This document shows positions 9,995 to 21,884 of a DNA stretch of 64,000 bases, piece after piece. A program made the position numbers and the translations under genes. The stretch spans positions 310,001 to 374,000 of the forward strand of contig NZ_CP007509.1 of assembly GCF_000661915.1 (NCBI RefSeq), given 5' to 3'. Position 1 is the first letter of the stretch. Each line of letters starts with the position of its first letter. This DNA is from Stutzerimonas decontaminans. GTDB lineage: Bacteria; Pseudomonadota; Gammaproteobacteria; Pseudomonadales; Pseudomonadaceae. The notes beneath the pieces are model-generated. The model was not told the origin of the DNA, did no database searches, and saw only the letters and a program-made list of their open reading frames with translations.

Positions 9995-10156
9995 CGTTAC
10001 TCCTCCGCGGTGAGTCGCGAAGCCTAGCAGAACTGACGACCCCGGCTCGATGCGATCAGTTATCGAATTGCTCGATGTTTCAAAGCGAAAAAATTCGCGC
10101 TATTCCGATAGGTAACCGGCTAGGCTTCAAGTCCTCGAAATTGAAGGACGGATTCG

Positions 10157-10705
10157 ATGCGCTGGCGTAACTCCCCCACCCGCTATGGGCTGACCAGTAT
10201 CGCGCTGCACTGGTTGGTTGCCCTGGCTGTATTCGGTTTGTTCGGCCTCGGCTTCTGGATGGTTGGACTGACCTACTACAGCAGCTGGTACCGCACAGCG
10301 CCCGATCTGCACAAGAGCATTGGCGCAGTGCTGTTCCTGGTCATGCTGCTGCGGGTGCTCTGGCGTTTCGTCAGTCCTGCGCCGGCGCCGCTCGCCAGTC
10401 AGGGTCGGCTGACCCAGACGGCCGCCAAGCTCGGTCACGGGCTGCTCTATGTCGGCCTGTTCGTGGTGATGGTTTCGGGCTACCTGATATCCACCGCCGA
10501 TGGCCGGGCGATCAGTGTGTTCGGTCTGTTCGACGTGCCGGCGCTCGTCACGTCCATTCCCAACCAGGCTGACAGCGCCGGCCTGGTCCACGAATACGCC
10601 GCCTGGGCGCTGGTAATCTTCGCCGTCGTCCATGCCCTGGCTGCGCTCAAGCACCACTTCATCGACCGCGACGCGACGCTAAGGCGCATGCTCGGTCGTA
10701 ACTGA
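10157..10705 (+). CDS. Cytochrome b561 family protein (YceJ-like)
   Basis: Inner-membrane di-heme b-type cytochrome with four predicted transmembrane helices in 182 aa. Histidines typical of heme ligation lie in the helices ([28 protein letters not shown] and [12 protein letters not shown]). These proteins pass electrons between quinol and periplasmic partners. The next gene is a YceI protein 25 bases downstream, the common yceJ–yceI pairing, so the two are probably one operon. Confidence 0.9.
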   Translation: MRWRNSPTRYGLTSIALHWLVALAVFGLFGLGFWMVGLTYYSSWYRTAPDLHKSIGAVLFLVMLLRVLWRFVSPAPAPLASQGRLTQTAAKLGHGLLYVGLFVVMVSGYLISTADGRAISVFGLFDVPALVTSIPNQADSAGLVHEYAAWALVIFAVVHALAALKHHFIDRDATLRRMLGRN

Positions 10706-10730
10706 TCACCATCCGATAGGAGACTCATCG

Positions 10731-11306
10731 ATGCTCAAGAAAACGCTCGCGGCACTGGTCCTCGGTTCTGCACTGGCTGGCGGCCAGGTAATGGCCGCCG
10801 ACTACGCCATCGACAAGCAGGGTCAGCATGCCTTCGTCAACTTCAAGATCAGCCACCTCGGTTACAGCTGGCTGTGGGGCACCTTCAAGGACTTCGACGG
10901 TGGCTTCAGCTTCGACGCTGCCAAGCCGGAAGAAAGCAAGGTGAACGTCACGCTGAAGACCGCCAGTGTCGACACCAATCATGCCGAGCGCGACAAGCAC
11001 CTGCGCAGCGACGATTTCCTCAATGTCGCCAAGCACCCGACGGCAACCTTCGAGTCGACGTCGGTGAAGACGACCGGCGATGGCACAGCCGACATCACCG
11101 GCAACCTGACCCTCAATGGCGTGACCAAGCCCGTAGTGATCGCCGCCAAGTTCATCGGTGAGGGCAAGGATCCGTGGGGTGGCTATCGTGCCGGCTTCGA
11201 GGGCAGCACGACGCTGACGCTCAAGGACTTCAACATCAAGATGGATCTGGGCCCTGCCTCGCAGACGGTCGACCTGATCATCTCGGTGGAAGGTGTGCGC
11301 AAGTAA
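10731..11306 (+). CDS. YceI family periplasmic lipocalin-like protein
   Basis: A 191 aa exported protein with a clear signal peptide ([18 protein letters not shown], cleavage near VMAADYAI). The rest matches the YceI fold: an [19 protein letters not shown] start, [20 protein letters not shown] in the middle and [11 protein letters not shown]. YceI proteins bind isoprenoid-type lipids in a beta-barrel; P. aeruginosa PasP is a secreted protease-like relative. A Shine-Dalgarno sequence (TAGGAGA) precedes the ATG. A GC-rich hairpin follows the stop. Confidence 0.93.
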   Translation: MLKKTLAALVLGSALAGGQVMAADYAIDKQGQHAFVNFKISHLGYSWLWGTFKDFDGGFSFDAAKPEESKVNVTLKTASVDTNHAERDKHLRSDDFLNVAKHPTATFESTSVKTTGDGTADITGNLTLNGVTKPVVIAAKFIGEGKDPWGGYRAGFEGSTTLTLKDFNIKMDLGPASQTVDLIISVEGVRK

Positions 11307-11324
11307 GTAGCGCCTAGTGGATCC

Positions 11325-11349
11325 GAACGCCGGCAGCTCGCCGGCGTTC
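11325..11349 (+). terminator. Hairpin after yceI, probable terminator
   Basis: A perfect 10-bp stem (GAACGCCGGC with its complement) and a 5-base loop lie 18 bases after the yceI stop. The following T-run is weak (TTCTGCG), so termination strength is uncertain. Confidence 0.6.
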
Positions 11350-11462
11350 TGCGTTGCAGCAGGGCGTATATGGAATGGTCCTGCGAAGCGGGCAAACCTG
11401 CGCCAGGTCGTCTATGACGCATGTTTCGCAACATTTATATGGGAGCGATAAGCGTTTGCCGG

Positions 11463-11494
11463 TTTACAGACAGTCATGGATGTAAGTATATTTC
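11463..11494 (+). promoter_or_regulatory. TtgR/NalD-type operator of the ttgABC pump
   Basis: TTACA at 11464 and TGTAA at 11481 form an inverted repeat with a 12-base spacer, followed by GTATATTT. From memory this agrees closely with the TtgR operator of the P. putida ttgABC promoter, including the central CATG. It ends 74 bases before the ttgA start codon. In P. putida the site overlaps the promoter and the TetR-type repressor TtgR leaves it when bound to antibiotics or aromatic compounds. No regulator gene lies in the 262-base gap before ttgA. Confidence 0.82.
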
Positions 11495-11568
11495 GGCACA
11501 TTCCGCTCACCGTGTTCGCGGCGCGTTGTCGCTCAATCCCGCCTGCCAGGTTTTCAAGAGGTCTATCC

Positions 11569-12711
11569 ATGTCACTCAAGTCAGCCAATGCTGCCCTGAT
11601 GTCCATTCTCGCCATGGCTGTTTTCCTGGCGGGTTGTCAGGAAGAAGCGGCGCCACCGGCGCAGCAGAAGCCCACGGTAGGTGTCGTGACCCTGCAGGCG
11701 GAGCCCTTTGCCGTGACGACCGATCTGCCGGGGCGTACCCGCGCTTACCGTATCGCCGAGGTGCGTCCGCAGGTTAACGGCATCATCCAGAAACGCCTGT
11801 TTACCGAAGGCAGCGACGTGAAGGCCGGGCAGCAGCTGTATCAAATCGATGCATCGGTTTACGAGGCCACGCTCAAGAGCGCTCAGGCGAGCGTCGCTTC
11901 CAGCAAGTCACTGGCCGACCGCTACGCCGAGCTGGTCAAGGATCAGGCCGTCAGCAAACAGGCCTATGACGAGGCGCGGGCTGCCAGCCTGCAGGCCGAA
12001 GCCGAGTTGGAACGGGCCCGGATCGATGTGCGCTACACCAAGGTGTTGGCGCCGATCTCCGGCCGTATCGGCCGTTCCGCCGTCACCGAAGGAGCGCTGG
12101 TCAGCAACGGGCAGACGCAGGAATTGGCGACCATTCAACAGCTCGACCCGATCTACGTCGACGTGACCCAGCCGGCTCGTGATCTGCTCGCGCTGCGCCG
12201 TGATCTGGCCGAAGGGCGCCTGCAGAAGTCCGGAGACAACGCGGCAAAGGTTACCTTGAAGCTTGAGGATGGCAGTGACTACGAGCATGAGGGCAAGCTC
12301 GAGTTCAGTGAAGTGACGGTGGATTCCGGCACCGGATCGGTGACCCTGCGCGCCGTATTCCCGAATCCTGACAAGGACCTGCTGCCGGGGATGTTCGTGC
12401 ATGCGCAACTGGTGGCGGGCATGAAGAGCGAGGCGATCCTGGTGCCCCAGCAGGGTGTCACGCGCAACACCAAGGGCGATCCGACCGCAATGGTGGTCAA
12501 CGCCGAGAGCAAGGTCGAGGTGCGGCCGATCAAGACCGAACGTGCCGTGGGCAATCGCTGGTTGGTCGGCGAAGGCCTGCAGCCGGGTGATCGCGTGATC
12601 ACCGAAGGCCTGCAGTTCATCCAGCCGGGGGTGGAGGTCGAAGTGGTGCCGGCGACCAATGTCGATAATCGCGGTGGGGTGCCAGCGCAGCCCGAAGGCC
12701 AAGAAGGCTGA
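11569..12711 (+). CDS. ttgA: RND efflux periplasmic adaptor (TtgA/MexA-like lipoprotein)
   Basis: Membrane-fusion protein joining the inner-membrane pump TtgB to the outer-membrane channel TtgC. The start at 11569 gives 380 aa, close to MexA, and opens with a lipoprotein signal ending in FLAGC (Cys23). An AGAGG ribosome site lies just upstream. An earlier in-frame ATG at 11476 is rejected because it lies inside the operator. The order is lipoyl half (VRPQVNGIIQKRLFTEGSDV), alpha-hairpin rich in Ala and Glu, second lipoyl half (VLAPISGRIGRS), then beta-barrel. It is first in a three-gene operon. Confidence 0.95.
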   Translation: MSLKSANAALMSILAMAVFLAGCQEEAAPPAQQKPTVGVVTLQAEPFAVTTDLPGRTRAYRIAEVRPQVNGIIQKRLFTEGSDVKAGQQLYQIDASVYEATLKSAQASVASSKSLADRYAELVKDQAVSKQAYDEARAASLQAEAELERARIDVRYTKVLAPISGRIGRSAVTEGALVSNGQTQELATIQQLDPIYVDVTQPARDLLALRRDLAEGRLQKSGDNAAKVTLKLEDGSDYEHEGKLEFSEVTVDSGTGSVTLRAVFPNPDKDLLPGMFVHAQLVAGMKSEAILVPQQGVTRNTKGDPTAMVVNAESKVEVRPIKTERAVGNRWLVGEGLQPGDRVITEGLQFIQPGVEVEVVPATNVDNRGGVPAQPEGQEG

Positions 12712-12724
12712 GGGGTTTTAGTCC

Positions 12725-15700
12725 ATGTCCAAATTCTTTATCGATCGGCCGATCTTCGCCTGGGTGATCGCCCTGGTGATCATGCTCGCCGGCGGTCTGT
12801 CCATTCTCAAGCTGCCGGTCAATCAGTACCCGAGCATTGCCGCGCCAGCTGTGGGCATCTCGGTGAGCTACCCCGGCGCTTCTGCGCAAACCGTGCAGGA
12901 CACGGTGGTGCAGGTCATCGAACAGCAGCTCAACGGCATCGACGGGCTGCGCTACATCTCCTCGGAGAGCAACTCCGACGGCAGCATGACCATTACCGTG
13001 ACCTTCGAGCAGGGGACCAACCCCGATATCGCACAGGTCCAGGTGCAGAACAAGCTCCAGCTGGCGACGCCGCTGTTGCCACAGGAAGTTCAGCAGCAGG
13101 GCATTCGGGTCACCAAGGCGGTACGCAACTTCCTCATCGTCATCGGCCTGGTTTCTACCGATGGCAGTCTGGATCAGCGTGATCTGGCCAACTACATCGT
13201 TGCCAACATGCAGGACCCGATTTCCCGCACCAAGGGCGTCGGTGACTTCCAGGTGTTTGGTGCGCAGTATGCGATGCGCATCTGGCTCGACCCGGCCAAG
13301 CTGAACAACTTCAGCCTGACACCGGTGGATGTGAGTTCGGCGATCCAGGCGCAGAACGTCCAGATTTCCTCCGGCCAGCTCGGCGGGCTGCCCGCTCTGC
13401 CGGGGCAACAGCTCAACGCGACCGTGATCGGCAAGACTCGCCTGCAGACGCCGGAGCAGTTCCGCAACATCCTGCTCAAGGTCAACAGCGATGGCTCCCA
13501 GGTGCGCCTGGGCGATGTCGCCAGGGTCGAGCTGGGCGGCGAAACCTATGCCGTCAGTGCCCAGTTCAACGGCAAGCCTGCAGCTGGTCTGGCGCTGAAA
13601 CTGGCGACCGGCGCCAACGCGCTGGATACCGTCGAAGGCGTGCGCAAGACCATCGACGATCTCAAGCCGTTCTTCCCGCCGGGCGTCGAAGTCGTCTACC
13701 CCTATGACACCACGCCGGTCATCTCCGCCTCGATCACCGGGGTCATGCACACGCTGCTCGAAGCGTTCGTGCTGGTGTTCCTGGTGATGTACCTGTTCCT
13801 GCAGAACTTCCGCGCGACGCTGGTTCCTACGCTGGCTGTGCCGGTGGTTTTGCTCGGTACATTCGGTGTGCTGGCGGTGTTCGGTTTCAGCATCAACACC
13901 CTGACCATGTTCGCCATGATTCTCGCGATCGGTCTGTTGGTCGACGACGCCATCGTGGTGGTGGAGAACGTCGAGCGGGTAATGCGCGAAGAGGGCCTTT
14001 CGCCGCTGGAAGCGACGCGCAAATCCATGGGGCAGATTCAGGGGGCGCTGATTGGCATCGGCGTAGTGTTGTCCGCGGTGCTCCTGCCGATGGCCTTCTT
14101 CGGTGGTTCGACTGGGGTGATCTATCGGCAGTTCTCGATCACCATCGTGTCGGCGATGGTGCTCTCGGTGCTGATGGCGCTGATCTTTACGCCAGCGCTG
14201 TGCGCAACGCTGCTCAAGCCCATCGACAAGGGAGACCATCACGAGAAGCGCGGCTTCTTCGGCTGGTTCAACCGCACCTTCGAGCGCAGCGTCAATGGCT
14301 ACGAGCGCGGCGTGAAGGCCGTGCTCAAGCGCAAGGCGCCATTCCTGCTGCTCTATGTGCTGATCGTCGGCGTCATGGTGGTGCTCTTCACCCGCATCCC
14401 CTCGGCCTTCCTGCCGGAGGAAGATCAGGGCGTGCTGTTCGCTCAGGTGATGACGCCGTCGGGCTCGACGGCTGAGCGTACCCAGCAAAGCATCGACGCC
14501 ATGCGCAGCTATCTGCTGGAAGAGGAGGGCGACATAGTGCGCTCCGTCTTCACCGTGACTGGCTTCAGCTTCGCCGGGCGTGGTCAGAGCTCGGGTATCG
14601 CTTTCATCGGTCTCAAGCCGTGGAGCGAGCGGACCAACCAGGAAGACAGCGTGTTCGCCCTCGCCCAGCGCGCGCAGCAGCATTTCGCCAGCTTCCGCGA
14701 TGCCCAGGTGTTCGCGTTCGCGCCGCCGGCGGTGATGGAGCTGGGTAACGCCACGGGTTTCAACTTCTTCCTGCAGGACCGCGCCGGCGTTGGCCAGGAG
14801 GTGCTCCAGCAGGCGCGCGACAAATTCCTGCAGCTTGCCAGCCAGAGTCCCGTTCTGACCCGGGTGCGCCCCAATACCCTGCGCGACGAGCCGCAGTACC
14901 AAGTGCTGATCGACGACGAGAAGGCAAGAGTACTGGGCGTCTCTCTGGCGGAAATCAACAGTACGCTGTCGATTGCCTGGGGCGGGCGCTACGTCAACGA
15001 CTTCATCGATCGTGGTCGGGTCAAAAAGGTCTACCTGCAGGGCGTCGCCAACGCACGGATGAATCCCGAAGATCTGCAGAAGTGGTATGTGCGCAACGAC
15101 GCCGGCGAAATGGTGCCGTTCAGCGCCTTCGCCACCGGCGAGTGGACTTACGGATCGCCGAAATTGTCCCGCTTCAACGGCGTCAGCGCGATCGAAATGC
15201 TCGGCGAGCCGGCGCCCGGCTACAGCTCCGGTGACGCCATGGCTGAGGTCGAACGCATTGCCGCACAGCTGCCGCCGGGGGTGGGCTACTCCTGGACTGG
15301 CCAGTCCTACGAGGAACGCCTTGCAGGTTCGCAGACTCTGGCGCTCTATGCCCTGTCGCTGCTGGTGGTGTTCCTCTGCCTGGCGGCGCTGTACGAGAGC
15401 TGGTCGATTCCGTTCTCGGTCATGCTGGTCGTGCCGCTGGGTATCGTCGGCGCGCTCGCCTTCACGCTGGCGCGTGGGTTGTCCAACGAGGTGTTCTTCC
15501 AGGTCGGTCTGGTCACCACCATCGGTCTGTCGGCGCGTAACGCGATCCTCATCGTCGAGTTCGCCAAGGCGCTGCATGAGCAGGGCATGAGCTACGCCGA
15601 TGCCGCGCTGCAGGCGTGCCGCATGCGTCTGCGCCCGATCATCATGACCTCGCTGGCATTCATCCTTGGCGTCGTGCCGCTGGCTGTTGCATCGGGCGCC

Positions 15701-15862
15701 GGTGCGGGCAGCAAGCACGCCATCGGCACCGGCGTGATCGGCGGCATGCTGACCGCCGCAGTGCTGGCGATCTTCTGGATTCCGTTGTTCTACGTGATGA
15801 TCTGCACGTTCTTCGATCGCACGAAATCCGCCAACGAAGGTACGAAGGAGGATTCGCTGTGA
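12725..15862 (+). CDS. ttgB: RND multidrug efflux transporter (TtgB/MexB-like)
   Basis: Proton-driven inner-membrane pump of 1045 aa, the standard HAE1-RND size. It shows [20 protein letters not shown] at the start, two large periplasmic loops and twelve expected helices. The proton-relay acidic pair is present ([17 protein letters not shown]), as is the matching lysine helix ([14 protein letters not shown]). Substrates of close relatives include beta-lactams, chloramphenicol, tetracyclines, flavonoids and solvents. It starts 13 bases after ttgA and overlaps ttgC by four bases. Confidence 0.97.
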   Translation: MSKFFIDRPIFAWVIALVIMLAGGLSILKLPVNQYPSIAAPAVGISVSYPGASAQTVQDTVVQVIEQQLNGIDGLRYISSESNSDGSMTITVTFEQGTNPDIAQVQVQNKLQLATPLLPQEVQQQGIRVTKAVRNFLIVIGLVSTDGSLDQRDLANYIVANMQDPISRTKGVGDFQVFGAQYAMRIWLDPAKLNNFSLTPVDVSSAIQAQNVQISSGQLGGLPALPGQQLNATVIGKTRLQTPEQFRNILLKVNSDGSQVRLGDVARVELGGETYAVSAQFNGKPAAGLALKLATGANALDTVEGVRKTIDDLKPFFPPGVEVVYPYDTTPVISASITGVMHTLLEAFVLVFLVMYLFLQNFRATLVPTLAVPVVLLGTFGVLAVFGFSINTLTMFAMILAIGLLVDDAIVVVENVERVMREEGLSPLEATRKSMGQIQGALIGIGVVLSAVLLPMAFFGGSTGVIYRQFSITIVSAMVLSVLMALIFTPALCATLLKPIDKGDHHEKRGFFGWFNRTFERSVNGYERGVKAVLKRKAPFLLLYVLIVGVMVVLFTRIPSAFLPEEDQGVLFAQVMTPSGSTAERTQQSIDAMRSYLLEEEGDIVRSVFTVTGFSFAGRGQSSGIAFIGLKPWSERTNQEDSVFALAQRAQQHFASFRDAQVFAFAPPAVMELGNATGFNFFLQDRAGVGQEVLQQARDKFLQLASQSPVLTRVRPNTLRDEPQYQVLIDDEKARVLGVSLAEINSTLSIAWGGRYVNDFIDRGRVKKVYLQGVANARMNPEDLQKWYVRNDAGEMVPFSAFATGEWTYGSPKLSRFNGVSAIEMLGEPAPGYSSGDAMAEVERIAAQLPPGVGYSWTGQSYEERLAGSQTLALYALSLLVVFLCLAALYESWSIPFSVMLVVPLGIVGALAFTLARGLSNEVFFQVGLVTTIGLSARNAILIVEFAKALHEQGMSYADAALQACRMRLRPIIMTSLAFILGVVPLAVASGAGAGSKHAIGTGVIGGMLTAAVLAIFWIPLFYVMICTFFDRTKSANEGTKEDSL

Positions 15863-17283
15863 ACAAGTCTCTGTTGACCCTCGCGCTCGCGGCGGCGCTG
15901 GGTGGCTGCTCGCTGATGCCCGAGTATCAGCGTCCCGACTCTCCGGTCGCCAGCGACTGGCCGCAGGGGGAAGCCTACGCGCAAAGCGCTGCGCAGGCTT
16001 CCGAGCGGGCGCTCGGCTGGCGCGAGTTTTTCCGTGACCCGGCGTTGCAGCAGCTCATCGAAGCGGCGTTGGAGAACAATCGCGATCTGCGTGTTGCGGC
16101 GCTGAACGTCGATGCCTATCGCGCGTTGTATCGTGTGCAGCGTGCCGACCTGCTGCCGGCGGTTAGTGCGGATGGCTCGGGCACGCGCAGCCGCACGCCC
16201 GGCGATTTGAATATGAGCGGTGAGCCGGCCATCAGCAGCCAGTACAGCGCCACCTTTGGCGTGTCCTGGGAGCTGGATCTGTTCGGTCGCCTGCGCAGCT
16301 TGCGCGACCAGGCGCTGGAGGAGTTCTTTGCCAGCGAGGCAGCCCAGCGCAGCACCCAGATCAGTCTGATCGCCAGTGTTGCCAATGCCTGGCTGACACT
16401 GCAGGCCGATCAGGCGCTGCTGCAGGTCACGCGGGACACGCTCAAAACCTACGAGGAAAGCCTGGGCCTGACGCAGCGCAGTTTCGATGTCGGTGTCGCC
16501 TCGGCGCTGGAGTTGCGTCAGGCGCGCAGCGCCGTCGATAGCGCGCGGGTGAGCATTGAGCAGTACACCCGCCTGGTGGCGCAGGACCGCAACGCACTGA
16601 CACTGTTGCTGGGTCAGAGCCTGCCGGCCGGGCTGCCATCGGGTGATGGTCTGGAGCGGACTCAGTTGGCGGCGCTGCCGGTTGGCCTGCCTTCCGATCT
16701 GCTACAGCAGCGGCCGGACATCCTGCAGGCGGAGTACCAGCTGCGGGCGGTCAACGCCAGCATCGGCGCGGCGCGCGCAGCGTTCTTTCCGCGTATCAGC
16801 CTGACCGGTGCGGCGGGTACCGCCAGCAGTGAGTTGTCTGGACTGTTCGACGGAGGCTCCGGTTACTGGAGTTTCTCGCCGAGCATCAGCGTGCCGATCT
16901 TCAATGCCGGCCAGCTGCGGGCGAATCTCGACTACGCGCAGATCAGCAAGAACATCCAGGTTGCGCAGTATGAGAAAGCCATCCAGACAGCCTTCCGCGA
17001 GGTGGCCGATGGGCTGGCGGCTCAGGCTACCTACACGCGCCAAGTGCAGGCTCAGCGTGACCTGCTGCAGACCAGCGAGGATTACTACAACCTTGCCGAG
17101 CGCCGCTATCGCACGGGCATTGATAGCTATCTGACTGTGCTCGATGCCCAGCGCCAGCTATTCAGCGTGCAACAACAGCTGATTGGCGATCGCTTGGCGC
17201 AGATGACCAGCGAGGTCAATCTGTTCAAGGCACTCGGCGGTGGCTGGCAGGAGACCGTGCAGGCGCAGCCGGCGGGCGGTTGA
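15859..17283 (+). CDS. ttgC: RND outer-membrane channel lipoprotein (TtgC/OprM-like)
   Basis: Outer-membrane exit duct of the pump, 474 aa. The GTG at 15859 is chosen because it overlaps the ttgB stop (GTGA), has AAGGAGG ten bases upstream, and directly begins a lipoprotein signal ending ALGGC (Cys18). The reading frame stays open for 81 codons further upstream inside ttgB, but that stretch is not OEP-like. The two OEP repeats are visible: [19 protein letters not shown] in the first and [19 protein letters not shown] in the second. Confidence 0.95.
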   Translation: MNKSLLTLALAAALGGCSLMPEYQRPDSPVASDWPQGEAYAQSAAQASERALGWREFFRDPALQQLIEAALENNRDLRVAALNVDAYRALYRVQRADLLPAVSADGSGTRSRTPGDLNMSGEPAISSQYSATFGVSWELDLFGRLRSLRDQALEEFFASEAAQRSTQISLIASVANAWLTLQADQALLQVTRDTLKTYEESLGLTQRSFDVGVASALELRQARSAVDSARVSIEQYTRLVAQDRNALTLLLGQSLPAGLPSGDGLERTQLAALPVGLPSDLLQQRPDILQAEYQLRAVNASIGAARAAFFPRISLTGAAGTASSELSGLFDGGSGYWSFSPSISVPIFNAGQLRANLDYAQISKNIQVAQYEKAIQTAFREVADGLAAQATYTRQVQAQRDLLQTSEDYYNLAERRYRTGIDSYLTVLDAQRQLFSVQQQLIGDRLAQMTSEVNLFKALGGGWQETVQAQPAGG

Positions 17284-17339
17284 GGTAGGCCGCCGCGGTG
17301 ATCGTCTGATCACGTCGGCGGTGTTGCTGCGTAGAAACA

Positions 17340-17366
17340 AAAACGCCGCCCATCGGGCGGCGTTTT
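17340..17366. terminator. Bidirectional terminator between ttgC and rhlE
   Basis: A perfect 12-bp stem (AAAACGCCGCCC with its complement) and a 3-base loop. A-rich and T-rich flanks on both sides let it end transcription of both convergent genes. Confidence 0.9.
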
Positions 17367-17376
17367 CGTCTGTGGC

Positions 17377-19194
17377 TCAAGCTTCGCGATTACGCGTCAG
17401 CAAGGCCGGTTTCTCGCCGCGCGGTCGCGTTGGCAGCTGCTCGAGCTGATCCAGGCTGGGCAGCCGATCGATCTTCGATTCCTTGTGAATGATCACCGGC
17501 TGCTTCTCCCGCGGCTTGGCGACTTCCTGGCGCGACACGGCAGGCTCGTCGATGCGACGGCCTTCGCCTTTGCGCCGTGGTTGGCCGTTGCGCGGCTGAC
17601 CATTGCGTGCGCCCTGGCCTTGGCCGGAACGCTTGCCCTTGCCAGCCGGCGCACCCGCAGCAGCTGCACCCGTGCGTGCCGCTCCGGCTGCACGCGGAGT
17701 GCCGCCCGGCTGGGCCGGAGCGCCGGGCCGGCGACCGCGATTCTGCTTGTTCTGATAGGGGCTGACGTAATCGACGCGATTGCCGAAATTGTCTAGCTCA
17801 TCATCACGGAACTCGTCAGGCGCGCGATCCGGAGGCAGCTGCGGCGGCCGGGCGACGGCCTGCGCTTCGCTGCTGGCGCCGTCACGGGAAGGCTTGCGGG
17901 CCTTGCTTTGGCTGCGACGGTTACGCTCCTTCTGCTCGGCGCCTTTCTCGGCCGGCTTGTTACGCTCGCCGCGTGGCTTGCCTTCGCCGCGTTGCGGACG
18001 CGGTTGGCGCGGTTCGCGCACCTCTGGCTTTTCTGCCTCGATGGTGCTGGCGTCGAAGCCCATCAGATCGCCTTCGGGGATGCGCTGCTTGGTCATGCGC
18101 TCGATGCCCTTGAGTAGCTTTTCCTCGTCGGGAGCAACCAGCGAAATGGCTTCACCGCTGCGTCCGGCACGACCGGTACGGCCGATGCGGTGCACGTAAT
18201 CTTCCTCGACGTTGGGCAGCTCGAAGTTGACCACATGGGGCAGCTGATCGATATCCAGGCCGCGTGCAGCGATATCGGTGGCGACCAGGATGCGTACCTG
18301 GTTGGCCTTGAAATCAGCCAGGGCCTTGGTCCGCGCATTCTGGCTCTTGTTGCCGTGAATCGCAGCAGCCGGCAAGCCGTGCTTTTCCAGGTACTCGGCC
18401 AGGCGGTTGGCGCCGTGCTTGGTACGGGTAAAGACCAGCACCTGTTCCCAGGCACCCTGAGTGATCAGGTGCGCGAGCAGGGCGCGCTTGTGGCTGGCGG
18501 CCACGCGGAACATGCGCTGCTCGATACGCTCGACGGTGGTGTTCGGTGGCGTCACCTCGATGCGCTCGGGGTTGTGCAGTAGCTTGCCGGCGAGGTCGGT
18601 GATGTCCTTGGAGAAGGTTGCCGAGAACAGCAGGTTCTGGCGCTTGGCCGGCAGCTTGGCCAGGACCTTCTTGACGTCATGAATGAAGCCCATGTCGAGC
18701 ATGCGGTCGGCTTCGTCGAGGACGAGGATTTCCACGTGCGACAGGTCGATGGCCTTCTGGTTGGCCAGGTCGAGCAGGCGGCCGGGGCAGGCAACCAACA
18801 CGTCGAGACCCTTGGCAACCGCCTGGATCTGCGGGTTCATGCCAACGCCGCCGAAGATGCAGGTGCTCTTCAGGGGCAGGTCACGGGCATAGACCTTGAA
18901 GCTGTCGTGTACCTGAGCGGCAAGCTCGCGGGTAGGTGTTAGCACCAGCACGCGCGGCTGTTTCGGGCCGTAGCGGTGTTCACGATCCGGGTGACCACCC
19001 GGGAACAGGAGTTCGAGTACCGGCAGGGCGAAACCGCCTGTCTTACCGGTTCCGGTCTGGGCTGCAACCATCAGGTCGCGGCCTTGCAACACGGCGGGAA
19101 TGGCCCGCTGTTGCACGGGAGTAGGCTGGGTGTAACCGGCAGCCTCGACGGCACCGGCCAAAGCCTCGGAGAGACCGAGGGAAGCAAAGGACAT
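17377..19194 (-). CDS. rhlE: DEAD-box RNA helicase, RhlE family, long basic tail
   Basis: ATP-dependent RNA helicase, 605 aa. The core has Q-motif [12 protein letters not shown], Walker [45 protein letters not shown] and [10 protein letters not shown]. About 230 residues beyond the core form a low-complexity tail rich in Arg, Gly, Pro and Lys, expected to bind RNA and act in ribosome assembly or RNA turnover. RhlE of P. aeruginosa also sits downstream of the mex pump genes. Upstream lie 236 bases without a gene. Confidence 0.93.
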   Translation of the reverse strand: MSFASLGLSEALAGAVEAAGYTQPTPVQQRAIPAVLQGRDLMVAAQTGTGKTGGFALPVLELLFPGGHPDREHRYGPKQPRVLVLTPTRELAAQVHDSFKVYARDLPLKSTCIFGGVGMNPQIQAVAKGLDVLVACPGRLLDLANQKAIDLSHVEILVLDEADRMLDMGFIHDVKKVLAKLPAKRQNLLFSATFSKDITDLAGKLLHNPERIEVTPPNTTVERIEQRMFRVAASHKRALLAHLITQGAWEQVLVFTRTKHGANRLAEYLEKHGLPAAAIHGNKSQNARTKALADFKANQVRILVATDIAARGLDIDQLPHVVNFELPNVEEDYVHRIGRTGRAGRSGEAISLVAPDEEKLLKGIERMTKQRIPEGDLMGFDASTIEAEKPEVREPRQPRPQRGEGKPRGERNKPAEKGAEQKERNRRSQSKARKPSRDGASSEAQAVARPPQLPPDRAPDEFRDDELDNFGNRVDYVSPYQNKQNRGRRPGAPAQPGGTPRAAGAARTGAAAAGAPAGKGKRSGQGQGARNGQPRNGQPRRKGEGRRIDEPAVSRQEVAKPREKQPVIIHKESKIDRLPSLDQLEQLPTRPRGEKPALLTRNREA

Positions 19195-19430
19195 GAGTAA
19201 TCCTGTCTTGTTAGGGGCGAGGCCCTGGGATGATCATGCCTGGCTCGAATCGCGACTGGCGTGCGATCCCGTCCGGTCCTGCCGCAGATAAAAATAAGAA
19301 CGGCATCCGGGCGTAAGCCTGGCGGAAGCGCGGAGTATAACAGAGCCTGTTAACGCCGCATTGCTCTGACAGTGTCGCAGGTCACGGGTTCATTAGCCAG
19401 CTCCGTATTTCTACGGAGCTGGCTGAACGC

Positions 19431-20279
19431 TCAGCGCGACAGCCCGAGGTTGTTCCAGATCGCCAGGCTCGGCTCGGCCTGGTTCAGGGTGTAGAAGTGC
19501 AGGCCTGGCGCGCCGCCGGCCAGCAGCTTCTCGCACATCTCGGTGATCACCTGCTCGCCGAAAGCCTGGATGCTCTGCATGTCGTCGCCATAGGCTTCGA
19601 GCTGCTTGCGTACCCAGCGTGGAATCTCCGCGCCGCAGGCATCGGAGAAGCGTGCCAGCTTGCTGTAGTTGGTGATCGGCATGATGCCGGGCACCACCGG
19701 CGTTTCTACGCCGAGCTTGCGCACGCGCTCGACGAAGTAGAAGTAGCAGTCAGCGTTGAAGAAGTACTGGGTGATGGCACTGTCGGCGCCGGCCCTGGCC
19801 TTGCGCACGAAGTTCGCCAGATCGTCTTCGAAGCTGCGTGCCTGCGGGTGCATTTCCGGGTAGGCGGCGATTTCGATGTGGAAGTGATCGCCGGTCTCGC
19901 TGCGGATGAACTCCACCAGTTCGTTGGCGTAGCGCAGCTCGCCGCTGGCCATGCCCATGCCGGAGGGCAGGTCACCGCGCAGGGCGACGATGCGCTTGAT
20001 GCCGGCATCCTTGTAGATGTTCAGCAGTTCGCGCAATTCGGCCTTGGTGTCGCCGACGCAAGACAGGTGCGGTGCCGTCGGCACCTTTACCTCGCCGTCG
20101 AGCTGCAGCACGGTGTTGAGCGTGCGATCACGGGTCGAGCCGCCGGCACCGTAGGTGCAGGAGAAGAAGTCAGGCTGGTAGCCGGCCAGCTGGCGGGCCA
20201 CGTTCAGCAGTTTTTCGTGCCCGGCATCGGTCTTGGTGGGAAAGAACTCGAAGCTGATGGAGGGGCGAGAAGTCGTCAT
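19431..20279 (-). CDS. metF: Methylenetetrahydrofolate reductase MetF
   Basis: FAD enzyme that reduces 5,10-methylene-THF to 5-methyl-THF, the methyl donor for methionine synthesis. It is 282 aa with family motifs ISFEFFPTKTD, SCTYGAGGSTRDRT, RGDLPSGMG, QYFFNAD and GIMPITNY. It lies 93 bases downstream of ahcY on the same strand, separated by a long hairpin, and probably belongs to the same riboswitch-led unit with reduced expression beyond the hairpin. Confidence 0.96.
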   Translation of the reverse strand: MTTSRPSISFEFFPTKTDAGHEKLLNVARQLAGYQPDFFSCTYGAGGSTRDRTLNTVLQLDGEVKVPTAPHLSCVGDTKAELRELLNIYKDAGIKRIVALRGDLPSGMGMASGELRYANELVEFIRSETGDHFHIEIAAYPEMHPQARSFEDDLANFVRKARAGADSAITQYFFNADCYFYFVERVRKLGVETPVVPGIMPITNYSKLARFSDACGAEIPRWVRKQLEAYGDDMQSIQAFGEQVITEMCEKLLAGGAPGLHFYTLNQAEPSLAIWNNLGLSR

Positions 20280-20309
20280 CTAAAGATTCCTTTAGCTGCC
20301 AAGCCCTCA

Positions 20310-20352
20310 GCCACAAGCTGCAAACCGCGAGGAGCGGTTTGCAGCTTGTGGC
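20310..20352. repeat. Perfect 19-bp inverted repeat between ahcY and metF
   Basis: Left arm 20310–20328 and right arm 20334–20352 are exact complements with a 5-base loop (GAGGA). There is no T-run, so it is not a standard terminator. The CAAGCTGCAA core resembles intergenic palindromes (REP-like elements) of Pseudomonas. In the ahcY–metF transcript it would form a very stable hairpin that could stabilise the upstream message. Confidence 0.85.
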
Positions 20353-20372
20353 GTATGGCTTGCGGCTGCTGC

Positions 20373-21779
<1,407 letters not shown>

Positions 21780-21790
21780 CGAAGAGTTCT

Positions 21791-21812
21791 CCATTCGTAT
21801 AGATGCGAATGG
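21791..21812 (-). promoter_or_regulatory. Hairpin masking the ahcY ribosome site
   Basis: On the minus strand CCATTCG and CGAATGG pair around an 8-base loop. The 3' arm contains the first bases of the GGAG ribosome site of ahcY. The 5' arm shares its two Cs with the riboswitch pseudoknot, so the two structures compete. This is a plausible translational on-switch platform; the pairing is visible, the mechanism inferred. Confidence 0.7.
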
Positions 21813-21884
21813 GCGCCGTTGATGCGTTCTAGGAAACGCCCCATCCGAGCCTGACAGGTTTCAGCCTGCTGCAGCGCCCCTCGG
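21811..21884 (-). promoter_or_regulatory. S-adenosylhomocysteine (SAH) riboswitch
   Basis: Read on the minus strand, P1 is formed by CCGAG at the start and CTCGG 36 bases on. Between them lie GGGGCGCTGC and a short hairpin (CAGG–CCTG) ending in GTCAGGCTCGG. Downstream, AACGGCGCCC can pair with GGGCGC to make the pseudoknot. This order and these sequences match the SAH riboswitch class, which sits before ahcY in many proteobacteria and raises expression when SAH binds. Confidence 0.93.

Noticed and set aside
11476..11568. Longer start for ttgA at 11476
   Set aside because: The ATG lies inside the operator, has no ribosome site, and would hide the lipoprotein signal.
12617..15718. Very long open frame (1033 codons) on the minus strand opposite ttgB
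   Set aside because: It mirrors ttgB codon by codon in GC-rich DNA, is rich in His, Arg and Gln, and shows no domain, signal or ribosome site.
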